From positions 1,612,001 through 1,676,000 of the forward strand of contig CAXXHC010000001.1 in assembly GCA_963663525.2 (NCBI GenBank): DNA of 64,000 nucleotides, in the 5' to 3' direction. This stretch comes from G963663525 sp963663525. GTDB lineage: Bacteria > Myxococcota_A > SURF-8 > G963663525. Shown one piece after another: positions 51,428 through 59,392 of this stretch; position 1 is the first letter of the stretch; each line of letters opens with the position of its first letter. A model generated the notes under the pieces. The model was not told the DNA's origin, did not search any database, and saw only the letters and a list, made by a program, of their open reading frames with translations. Made by a program: the position numbers and the translations under genes.

Positions 51428-53026
51428 TTAGACGAGGCGTTTGAAGTGTCCCCTGGAAACGGCACGAACGGCGCAACCCAGTTCCAGATATTTGTGAATC
51501 TGCTCGTCGGTGAGAATGCCGAAGCAATCGACGACGGCAAGCGGACCGCCGCAGATTTCCAGCATTTCTTCCGGCTCCAGATCGAAATACGGACTGTGGC
51601 GAACCGCGAAAACCACGGCATCCGCCGCTTCTAGCGATTGGTTGAGATCCTTCAACACGGGAAGGTTCTTCACGACGTCCTGGTTTTCGAAGAAGCGCGC
51701 CAGCGAGTGGGGGTCGTGATCCTGTTCGGCGAATTCCGGCCACGCTTCCACGTAGGGATCGTGCACGCGAACTTCGGCTTTCCACTCGGCCAGACGACGA
51801 ACCACCAGTTCGCTCGCGGAATAGCGGGTGTCGCCCACGTCTTCACGGTAGGCACAACCCAACACGGCGACTCGAGATCCTTCCACCTGATCGCCCAACT
51901 CGGCCAGGGCTTCTTCGACGAGATCGGCCACGTGGTAGCCGCGCGTGTCGTTGATGTCGATCGCCTTGGGGGTCAGCTTGAAGATGTTTTCCCGCGCGCC
52001 GAAGAAATTGCGATGTGCCCACATGCCGAAACCGCCGTCTTTGGGCAGGCAGTAGCCACCGACGCCCGGTCCCGAAAAGAGGATGTTTTTATGGGTCGGA
52101 CGCTTGCGAATGGCGTCGAGCACCTTGTTGATATCGACGCCGACCTGCTCGGCGAATTCACCCCATTCCGCACTGAACGCGATGCAAACCGCACGGAAGG
52201 AGTTTTCCATCACTTTGGCGGTTTCGGACTCCAGCGGGTTGCCCAAAACGCTCAAGGGGCATTTTTCGGTGTTGAGCACGTCTTCCAGGAAGCTTACGCA
52301 CCGCTCGCGGCTTTCTTTGTTGATGCCGGCACAGACCCGCCAGAAATCTCGAATGGAGGACACGTAGTTGCGTCCGGGCATCACTCGCTCGTAAGAGTGG
52401 GCCACTACCGGGGCAGTATGAATGCCGCGCCGCTTGAACACGCGCCGGATGATCGGCTCGACCACTTTTTCGGTGGTTCCCGGCGGCACGGTGGTTTCGA
52501 TAAGCACCAGCGCTTTGGGGTCGATGTACTCGCCGATGGTCTTGATGGCGTTGCGGAACGCGCCCATTTCGACGTAGGAATCTTCGACTTTGCCCAGTTT
52601 GGACTTTTTCAGGTCGCACTGCACGTCCACGACCACGGCGTCGGCCAGCCTGAGCACTTCCTCGTTGTACGTCGAGGTGAACGAGTGCTTTTGGTTCGTC
52701 ATGCGGTCGAGAATTTCACCGACTTCGGGATCTTCGGTGGAAAGCGGATTTTCTCCGTTGTTGAGAACGGGAATTTTCCAATAGGAACGGGGGGAAGGGC
52801 GTTGCAGTCCGAAAACGAATTTCTTTTTGCCGTTGGCGGGTTCGGCGTCCGCGATGACCGCCGCCATCACGATCCCGACGAACCCCATACCCATCACGAC
52901 CACGATTTCCTTACCGTTTTCCCGCTCGCGAGTCGCGATTTCTTGAAGTCGTTCCCACTCTTTCTTGTAATCTTCAGGACCGGGCAAAGGGAATTCCCGG
53001 CCATCCGGGCTGATGGAGCATTGCAT
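51428..53026 (-). CDS. Nucleotide-sugar (UDP-type) dehydrogenase, long form
   Basis: A 532-residue member of the UDP-glucose/UDP-N-acetyl-mannosamine dehydrogenase family, which oxidises the C6 of a UDP-sugar in two NAD steps. The N-terminal NAD motif is VVMGMGFVG, the catalytic Cys sits in GPGVGGYCLPKDGG near residue 325, and VLGCAYREDVGDTRYS near 400 is the C-terminal domain's signature. It is about 100 residues longer than usual: about 40 extra at the N-terminus, and insertions around the NAD domain. TTG 53032 is also possible, since AAGGAG is better spaced for it than for ATG 53026. It probably makes a uronic acid precursor. Confidence 0.87.
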   Translation of the reverse strand: MQCSISPDGREFPLPGPEDYKKEWERLQEIATRERENGKEIVVVMGMGFVGIVMAAVIADAEPANGKKKFVFGLQRPSPRSYWKIPVLNNGENPLSTEDPEVGEILDRMTNQKHSFTSTYNEEVLRLADAVVVDVQCDLKKSKLGKVEDSYVEMGAFRNAIKTIGEYIDPKALVLIETTVPPGTTEKVVEPIIRRVFKRRGIHTAPVVAHSYERVMPGRNYVSSIRDFWRVCAGINKESRERCVSFLEDVLNTEKCPLSVLGNPLESETAKVMENSFRAVCIAFSAEWGEFAEQVGVDINKVLDAIRKRPTHKNILFSGPGVGGYCLPKDGGFGMWAHRNFFGARENIFKLTPKAIDINDTRGYHVADLVEEALAELGDQVEGSRVAVLGCAYREDVGDTRYSASELVVRRLAEWKAEVRVHDPYVEAWPEFAEQDHDPHSLARFFENQDVVKNLPVLKDLNQSLEAADAVVFAVRHSPYFDLEPEEMLEICGGPLAVVDCFGILTDEQIHKYLELGCAVRAVSRGHFKRLV

Positions 53027-53230
53027 GTTCAAAGATCTCTCCTTGTTTCAATAGACCTAGTGGATTTTACCAATTGAATGCGATTCTTCGATATTAAATG
53101 TCGGGGGAGTCTAGCGTATCTTCTCGAATGATCCAAGGAAAATTCACTTCTCGCGAGTAAGAAATTCGTTTGTTCCTACTCGTGCCCCTTTCCCATTTTC
53201 TTGTCATCCGCGACAGTTGAGACGAGCGGA

Positions 53231-55297
53231 TTATTCGCCGCCGATTTTTCTGAAATCGGCGATGTAATTCAACATGTTTGCGAGAAACTGCAACAAAGCC
53301 AGCCGGTTGTTGCGTTTCGCCTCGTCTTTGTCCATCACCAGCACATCGTCGAAAAAGCGGTCCACAGGTTTTTTCAACGTGGCCAACGCTTCCAAAACCT
53401 CCAGGTATTTTCCGGCAGTTACGAGTTCGCCGATCTTCGCTTCCGCATCCTTCGCGGCCTCGTACAGCAGCGTTTCGGCTTCCTGGTCGAACAAGCCCGG
53501 ATCGATGTCCACGCCGGGATCTTCCTTGAGTATATTCATCACCCGCTTGAAAGCCTGGGCGAGGTCCTCGAAGCCTTCGCGGCCCCGGAACGCGGTGAGG
53601 GCTTCGATGCGTTTGCGAACGTTGACCGGCGACACGAACCGTGCCGAGCATACGCCGTCCACGATGTCCTGCGGGTGTTCCGCCGATACGAGGTGGTTGC
53701 GAAAACGCATTTCGAAAAACGCCCGCACGTCGGTCTCGACCTCTTCCGCCGAACGGGTGAGTTTTTCACCGATCTGTTCCACGGAAACGTGAATGAATTC
53801 GGTTAGATCGATCTTCCATTCCCGCTCCAGCAACACGCGCAGGACACCCAGCGCAGCCCGGCGCAAGGCGTAGGGGTCCGCCGTGCCGGAGGGAATCAGT
53901 CCCACTCCGAAGCAGCCGCAGATCGTATCCATTTTATCGGCCATCGCCACGAGCGCGCCTGCCGAGGTTTCGGGCAAGGCATCTTGAGCGAAGCGGGGCC
54001 GGTAGTGTTCCTCGATGGCCTGGCAGACTCCCTCGGATTCTCCGTCTTTGGCGGCGTAAATACGTCCCATGATCCCCTGCAGGTCCGGGAATTCCCCGAC
54101 GACCAGCGTATTGAGGTCCGCTTTGCAAAGATCGTTGGCGCGAAGCGCATCGTCTTTCGCGTCCGGGTCGCAAAGCGGGGTCAGGTATTCCACAAGTCCG
54201 CGCATCCGGGCGATTTTGTCGCCGATGGAGCCCAGTTTCTCCTGAAACGTCACTTTGCCAAGTCCTTCGGCGAAGTCGTCCAGCTTTCGTTTGCAATCGG
54301 TTTCGTAAAAATACCGGGCGTCGGCAAGACGAGCCCGCAGTACTCGCTGATTTCCCGCGACGGAAACGTCGGACTTTTCCACCTCGGTATTGTTGAACAT
54401 CACGAAGCACGGCAGAAGCTGCCCATCGTCGCGCACGATGGGTACGTACCGCTGGTGGCCGATCATCGAATCGATGAGGATTTCTTTGGGAACCTCGGTG
54501 AAGGCTTCGTCGAAACGTCCCAGATGGCCGAACGGATATTCCACGAGGTTGGCGATTTCGCGCAGCAGGGAATCCTCGGCCACCGGTTTTCCTCCCGCCT
54601 GTGTGGCGAGTTCCTCAGTGATTTCGCGTACCTGGCGCAAACGTTCCTCGGGATCGGGCAGCACCGACAGAATGGGAAGTTTCTCCAGAAACTCTTTCGC
54701 GGGACCGACCTCGAAAGGCTCCGGGCTCATGAAACGGTGTCCCCGGCTTTGGTTGCCCGATTGGATGCCCGCGAACTCGAAAGGTACCACGGAACCATCG
54801 AACACGGCGACGATCCAATGCATCGGACGCACGAAGCTCTCGGCGCGGTCGGACCAGCGCATGGACTTGCGAAACGGAATCCGTCGGATCATCTGCGGAA
54901 GAATCTCGGCGAGGATCTCCGCCGTGGACCTTCCTTGGACCGTTTTGACCACCGCTACACATTCGCCTTTGGGGGTTTCCACCTTGAGGAGCGATTCCAC
55001 CGGCACGCCCTGTCCCCTGGCGAAACCAAGAGCCGCTTTTGTCGGTATCCCCTCGGAATCGTAGGCGAATTGCACCTTCGGACCGGTGGCCGTTTCCTCG
55101 CGGTCGGCCTGGGAAGGCGCAAGGCCGTCGAGCGCGAAACCGAGCCTGCGGGGGCTGCCGAAGGTCGTGACTTCGCCGCAGTCCAGGTGGGCGTCATGAA
55201 GCTGTTTGCGGATGTCGCTTGCCATGAAGTCCAGGGCCGGACCGATCATCCCGGCGGGAATCTCCTCACTGCCGATTTCGAAAAGCAATTCGGGCAC
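53231..55297 (-). CDS. glyS: Glycyl-tRNA synthetase beta subunit
   Basis: GlyS is the tRNA-binding and editing-related subunit of the tetrameric bacterial glycyl-tRNA synthetase. The 688-residue product starts with the family's PELLFEIGSEEIPAGMI and ends with a DALR-type anticodon-binding region (RLALLQFLANMLNYIADFRKI). GTG 55297 is used, with AAGGAAAGAGG upstream. It follows glyQ by 24 bp in the usual order. Confidence 0.96.
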   Translation of the reverse strand: MPELLFEIGSEEIPAGMIGPALDFMASDIRKQLHDAHLDCGEVTTFGSPRRLGFALDGLAPSQADREETATGPKVQFAYDSEGIPTKAALGFARGQGVPVESLLKVETPKGECVAVVKTVQGRSTAEILAEILPQMIRRIPFRKSMRWSDRAESFVRPMHWIVAVFDGSVVPFEFAGIQSGNQSRGHRFMSPEPFEVGPAKEFLEKLPILSVLPDPEERLRQVREITEELATQAGGKPVAEDSLLREIANLVEYPFGHLGRFDEAFTEVPKEILIDSMIGHQRYVPIVRDDGQLLPCFVMFNNTEVEKSDVSVAGNQRVLRARLADARYFYETDCKRKLDDFAEGLGKVTFQEKLGSIGDKIARMRGLVEYLTPLCDPDAKDDALRANDLCKADLNTLVVGEFPDLQGIMGRIYAAKDGESEGVCQAIEEHYRPRFAQDALPETSAGALVAMADKMDTICGCFGVGLIPSGTADPYALRRAALGVLRVLLEREWKIDLTEFIHVSVEQIGEKLTRSAEEVETDVRAFFEMRFRNHLVSAEHPQDIVDGVCSARFVSPVNVRKRIEALTAFRGREGFEDLAQAFKRVMNILKEDPGVDIDPGLFDQEAETLLYEAAKDAEAKIGELVTAGKYLEVLEALATLKKPVDRFFDDVLVMDKDEAKRNNRLALLQFLANMLNYIADFRKIGGE

Positions 55298-55321
55298 GTC
55301 GCACCTCTTTCCTTGCCGTGT

Positions 55322-56275
55322 TCAGGCTTTTTGACGTTTTTTGGCGCGTTTTTTCTCCAGGCGCTCCACGATCCGATTCCAGTGTTCGAGCACCTCGGTA
55401 TCGGCGTTTTCTCTCATCAACGGGTACCCGAGCCGGTGGCGCAGCAGAGCCCAGGTTTCGGCGCAGCCCCGCGAAAGGTTGCGCACGCGGGCGATGTAAT
55501 GTTGGCGCTCGGTCACGCTGATTGCCCCGGCTGCGTCGAGCAGGTTGAAGGCATGGGAGCATTTCAGCGCGAAATCGTTGGCGGGAAGCACGAGATCCCG
55601 TTCCAGCAGGCGTTCGCACTCTTTTTCGTAGCGGTCGAACAGGTCGAATTGCAGGGCCGTGTTCTGCTCGTCGAAGTTGAAGCGGCTCCACTCCACCTCG
55701 TCCCGGTGATGCACCTCGCCGTAGGTCACGCCCGGCGAATAGGCCAGATCGTACACATTATCCACGTCTTGCAGGTACATCGCGATGCGTTCCAGCCCGT
55801 AGGTTAACTCGGCGCTGACCGGGCGCAGATCCATTCCGCCGACCTGTTGGAAATAGGTGAACTGCGAAATCTCCATGCCGTCGATCCAGACTTCCCAGCC
55901 CAGTCCCCAGGCGCCCAGGGTGGGGGATTCCCAGTCGTCCTCGACGAAACGTACATCGTGCTGTAGGGGATCGAGTCCCAGCGCCCGCATGGAGTCCAGG
56001 TATAGTTCCTGCACCTCCAACGGGGACGGCTTGAGCAACACCTGAAACTGGTAGAAACGGCGCATCCGGTTGGGGTTTTCGCCGTAACGTCCGTCGGTGG
56101 GACGCCGGGAAGGTTCGACGTAGGCGGCGCTCCAGGGTTCGGGACCGATGGAACGCAGGAAGGTGTGGGGGTTGAAGGTTCCGGCCCCGGTTTCCACGTC
56201 GTGGGGCTGGACGATCAGGCATCCCCGCTCGCTCCAGAATTTCTGCAACGACAAAATCACATCCTGGAAATTCAC
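55322..56275 (-). CDS. glyQ: Glycyl-tRNA synthetase alpha subunit
   Basis: GlyQ is the catalytic subunit of the class II glycyl-tRNA synthetase. GTG 56275 has AAAGGA just before it and gives the family's N-terminus (NFQDVILSLQKFWSERGC); an upstream ATG at 56338 would add 21 unrelated residues. The 317-residue product contains GAGTFNPHTFLR, VEPSRRPTDGRYGENPNR and GLGWEVWIDGMEISQFTYFQQ. A short Lys/Arg-rich tail ends the protein. It forms an operon with glyS. Confidence 0.96.
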   Translation of the reverse strand: MNFQDVILSLQKFWSERGCLIVQPHDVETGAGTFNPHTFLRSIGPEPWSAAYVEPSRRPTDGRYGENPNRMRRFYQFQVLLKPSPLEVQELYLDSMRALGLDPLQHDVRFVEDDWESPTLGAWGLGWEVWIDGMEISQFTYFQQVGGMDLRPVSAELTYGLERIAMYLQDVDNVYDLAYSPGVTYGEVHHRDEVEWSRFNFDEQNTALQFDLFDRYEKECERLLERDLVLPANDFALKCSHAFNLLDAAGAISVTERQHYIARVRNLSRGCAETWALLRHRLGYPLMRENADTEVLEHWNRIVERLEKKRAKKRQKA

Positions 56276-56384
56276 GGCTGTTCCTTTCTTGGACGGAAGC
56301 GAATCTCCGTCGAAAATCAAAACGCGAGAGGATTGCATATAACTTGTTTGGGAACATGGGTCAAGTCCGGCCTACGTACCAAAA

Positions 56385-56615
56385 GGGCTTAATTTAAAAT
56401 AGTGCGAAATCTGTTTTTTCGTTTGAAACCTCAAAAAAGGGCGGATGAATGTAGGGGCGGGTGAAAGGAGCATAGCGACTGTAGCCCCCCGTTCTGACAG
56501 AGTTTTTCGGTTTTTGGGGAGCTCCGTTCACTTTGTTCACTACACTCGCCCCTACGTTTTTTCTCCTTGGAATAGGCTTTTACAATGTTTTTTCGCACTC
56601 ATATAATTTCCGCCC
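56385..56615. mobile_element. Complete family 1 element with perfect 9-bp target duplication
   Basis: The ends GGGCTTAATTTAAAATAGTG (from 56385) and CACTCATATAATTTCCGCCC (to 56615) are inverted repeats. GTACCAAAA flanks both sides (56376-56384 and 56616-56624). The interior is the 147-bp repeat also found at 30845-30991, not the block of 25241-25454. Between this element and 56914 there is only a direct repeat CGATGTTTTTCGAGC (56739 and 56761). Confidence 0.85.
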
Positions 56616-56914
56616 GTACCAAAACCTATCGGTCGGACAAAAAATGAGGAAAAAAACACGATTCCGGATTCGTGGTGACTCAGCCCCATCCTAGGTTGCT
56701 ATATTCAATGGAAAACACCTGTTTAATCAGGCAAATATCCGATGTTTTTCGAGCAAAGGTCGATGTTTTTCGAGCGACGAAGTGGGTAAAACGGGCAAAA
56801 ACGGCGAAAAGTCTTCGTTAGTTCTGTCTAACGCAGAGCAAAAGTCGTCCAAACTTGGCAAAAAACATCAAAAAAACGTCCCGAAATCATGCCAGTTTCG
56901 TGGAAATTTTTTTG

Positions 56915-57017
56915 GTTGGTTCCAAGTCTCCTGGCTTGAACCACAAGGTTTTCTTATCGGGTCTCCCGACCCGATGCAGCATGATCGTGTGGAGCAGGCC
57001 GGAGACCTGCACCAACC
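56915..57017. repeat. Cloverleaf-forming repeat, copy 3
   Basis: The layout matches 30167-30259: outer arms TTGGTTCCAAGTCTCC/GGAGACCTGCACCAACC, then ATCGGGTCTCCCGACCCGAT hairpin. It is more diverged, with compensating changes in the arms. The 941-bp gap (56276-57216) shows no gene. Confidence 0.7.
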
Positions 57018-57216
57018 AAAGAGAAGAAGGCGAAATGGCATAAGTCGTTGTTTCGAAATGGGAAAATGACATGATGTTCAAGTACGCGGAGGCTTGGGGC
57101 CACGAAAAAGGAGCGAGATGGAATTCCCGCCCCCAACGCGAGACGACCTCTATCCGAAAGAAGCTCCTTGACGTGTTGAATGGACGTAACCCACCGGAAT
57201 TTCTTGTGAAGTCCGA

Positions 57217-59130
57217 TTACTCTCCAGAGCGGCTTTTTTCGTCCAGCGCGCGTTCCTGGGCGGAGTTGAGGATCAGACTGAGGAGGTCCGAATAGGACAT
57301 TCCCTCCATTCCCGCCATGATGTTCATCTTGCCGTCCCAGCACCAACCCGGATTAGGATTGACCTCCATCACCTTGATCGTACCCTCCGCATCCTTGCGG
57401 AAATCGATGCGGGCGTAGTCGCGGCATCCGAGACGCTCGAAAAGCGCCGCCGAATAGTCCATGAGCTGCCTTCGTTCTTCCTCGTCGATTTCCGCTTCCT
57501 TGTATTGAATCTGGGTCCAGTAGGGCGAATCGGCGAGCCATTTGGACTCGTACCCCAGGATTTTCGGCAGATCGGCTTGCAGGTCGGAGTAATCCACCTC
57601 CAGGATGGGCAGAAAGTGGAATCCCAGTCCGGGATTGCCGATCAGTCCCACGCTGTATTCCTCGCCGGAGAGGAACTCCTGGATCAGGATCGGACGGCCC
57701 GGAAGTTCGGACCGCAGTCGTTCGCGGTAGGCAATCAAGGCTTCCGGCGATTCGACGACGGCGTCTTTCGTGATGCCGATACTGCTGTCACCGAGGTTGG
57801 GCTTGACCAACGCCGGGAAATAGGACGGCAAGTAGGCGGACTGGTCGTCCGGCGAGAGGTAGGTTTCCGCCGGAACGGGAATGTCCATCGAAAAGGCGAT
57901 GGAGCGCACGAAAGATTTGTTGTAGCAGGTCGCCAGACAGGCGGGGGCGGCTCCCGAATACGGAATTTGGAGTAATTCCAGCAGGGCTGGAACGTGCAGT
58001 TCCATCGTGGCCTCGTTCAAATATCCTTCGTCGCAGAGATTGAGCACGAATTTCGGCGGGTTGGAGCGCAACTCGCTGAGCAGGTTGGAGTGGTTCGTCA
58101 CGTATTTGAACTTGTGTTCCGGCAGGTCCGCCAGCGCCTCTTTGAGTCGGTCGATGGTCTCCATGTCCTCCTGGTTGAACTGGCCGTTCCGCTTGATCGG
58201 GTCCGGCAGGGTGGGATCGCCCAAGATCACAGTAACGCCTTCGAAGTGCACTTTCTGCCTGATTTTCCTGGGCACGCAGCGGGGCGCTCGGGCCGTGATA
58301 AAGATCCGGTTGGCCATCATTCCCAGATCCTGGTTGCGGTCGCTGTCGGCCTGCAGAGCGCCGTGAAACTCGGTGGAGGTAAAGCCGAGTTTCCGAAGTA
58401 GAGTCGAAATCTTTTCCTCCGAGTACAGGCGTTCTGCATAGAACTGGTCGGCGATCACGCCCATTTCGGCATGAACCACGACTTCCCGGGAAACGAGCCG
58501 GATTCCGTCGCGGTCCAGCGAACGCTCCCGGCAGACGAAGTGGTTTTCGTCGATCCATTCCCAGGAGCGCCGTTCGAAATTTTCCCTCATCCAGTCGCCG
58601 TTCACCAGATCCAGGGCCAGGATGCCGTCGGGGACCAGAACTTTCTTGATCGCCTCCAGCACCTGGTAATCGTCTTCCTCGCGGTCGAAATAGCCGAAGG
58701 AGTTGCCCATCAGGATCACGGCGTCGAAGGAATCCTCGGGAAAACGCAGCTTGCGCGCGTCGCGTTCGTGGAAGGAGACGGACAAGCCGGACTGCTGCGC
58801 CCGCTTGCGGGCCAGCCGCACGAGGTACCGGGACCGGTCCACCCCGGTTAGGTTTTTGTATCCCCGGTTCGCCAGCTCGATGCTGTGGCGTCCCTGCCCG
58901 CAGCACAAATCGAGGATGCGCGATCCCGGCCTAAGCCCGGTGGACGACAGCAGGAGATCGATCTCTCGCGTGGTGTTCAGTTGGTTTTCCACGACGTCGC
59001 CGTCGGTTTTGATGTACAGCGAAGAAAAAAGCGTTTTCCACCATTCGGCTGGAAGGTGGCGTTCCAGATCCGCGACCGGACCCAGCGTCCGCCGAAGATT
59101 GGCGGGTTGAATAGAAGGAGGCTTCGCCAT
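57217..59130 (-). CDS. Methyltransferase / ATP-grasp ligase fusion
   Basis: A 637-residue two-domain protein. Residues about 1-285 are a class I SAM-dependent methyltransferase (ILDLCCGQGRHS at 72-83, ILMGNSFGYF, ALDLVNGDW). Residues about 290-630 are an ATP-grasp ligase of the D-Ala-D-Ala type: FVLNLCDEGY, GAAPACLATCYNKSF, YFPALVKPNLGDSSIGI, ILIQEFLSGEEYSVGLIG and the metal-binding KVMEVNPNPGW. GAGGGG precedes ATG 59130. Such fusions are known in scattered bacteria and suggest methylation and amide-bond formation on the same small molecule or peptide. The substrate is not known. It stands alone, so no pathway partner is visible. Confidence 0.85.
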   Translation of the reverse strand: MAKPPSIQPANLRRTLGPVADLERHLPAEWWKTLFSSLYIKTDGDVVENQLNTTREIDLLLSSTGLRPGSRILDLCCGQGRHSIELANRGYKNLTGVDRSRYLVRLARKRAQQSGLSVSFHERDARKLRFPEDSFDAVILMGNSFGYFDREEDDYQVLEAIKKVLVPDGILALDLVNGDWMRENFERRSWEWIDENHFVCRERSLDRDGIRLVSREVVVHAEMGVIADQFYAERLYSEEKISTLLRKLGFTSTEFHGALQADSDRNQDLGMMANRIFITARAPRCVPRKIRQKVHFEGVTVILGDPTLPDPIKRNGQFNQEDMETIDRLKEALADLPEHKFKYVTNHSNLLSELRSNPPKFVLNLCDEGYLNEATMELHVPALLELLQIPYSGAAPACLATCYNKSFVRSIAFSMDIPVPAETYLSPDDQSAYLPSYFPALVKPNLGDSSIGITKDAVVESPEALIAYRERLRSELPGRPILIQEFLSGEEYSVGLIGNPGLGFHFLPILEVDYSDLQADLPKILGYESKWLADSPYWTQIQYKEAEIDEEERRQLMDYSAALFERLGCRDYARIDFRKDAEGTIKVMEVNPNPGWCWDGKMNIMAGMEGMSYSDLLSLILNSAQERALDEKSRSGE

Positions 59131-59392
59131 GGTAATTTCCCCTCGCGAGTAGATGGTTTGTGACTCCGCACGAAATCGGACACCTGAAATCGATACATAA
59201 GGAAGTCGATTTCGATAGTCAATGGGTATTTTGCGGTCAAATCGTCCCGAGGATCATTTTTTTGCGTCGGGAGTGGATAGTCGGGGAGAAAATACGGAAA
59301 ATGTCGGGTGAAATCACCCGACCTACAGGGCTATCGGTAGCGCTTCGCGCTCTTCATTATAATTTGCGCCAAGGGCGCAAGGGCTCAAGGGC

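Noticed and set aside
53984..55807. A 607-codon plus-strand frame over glyS and glyQ
   Set aside because: It overlaps two certain genes in antisense and shows no domain.
59303..59320. CGGGTGAAATCACCCG as a terminator
   Set aside because: Short stem with no T-run on either strand; similar blocks elsewhere suggest a small repeat.
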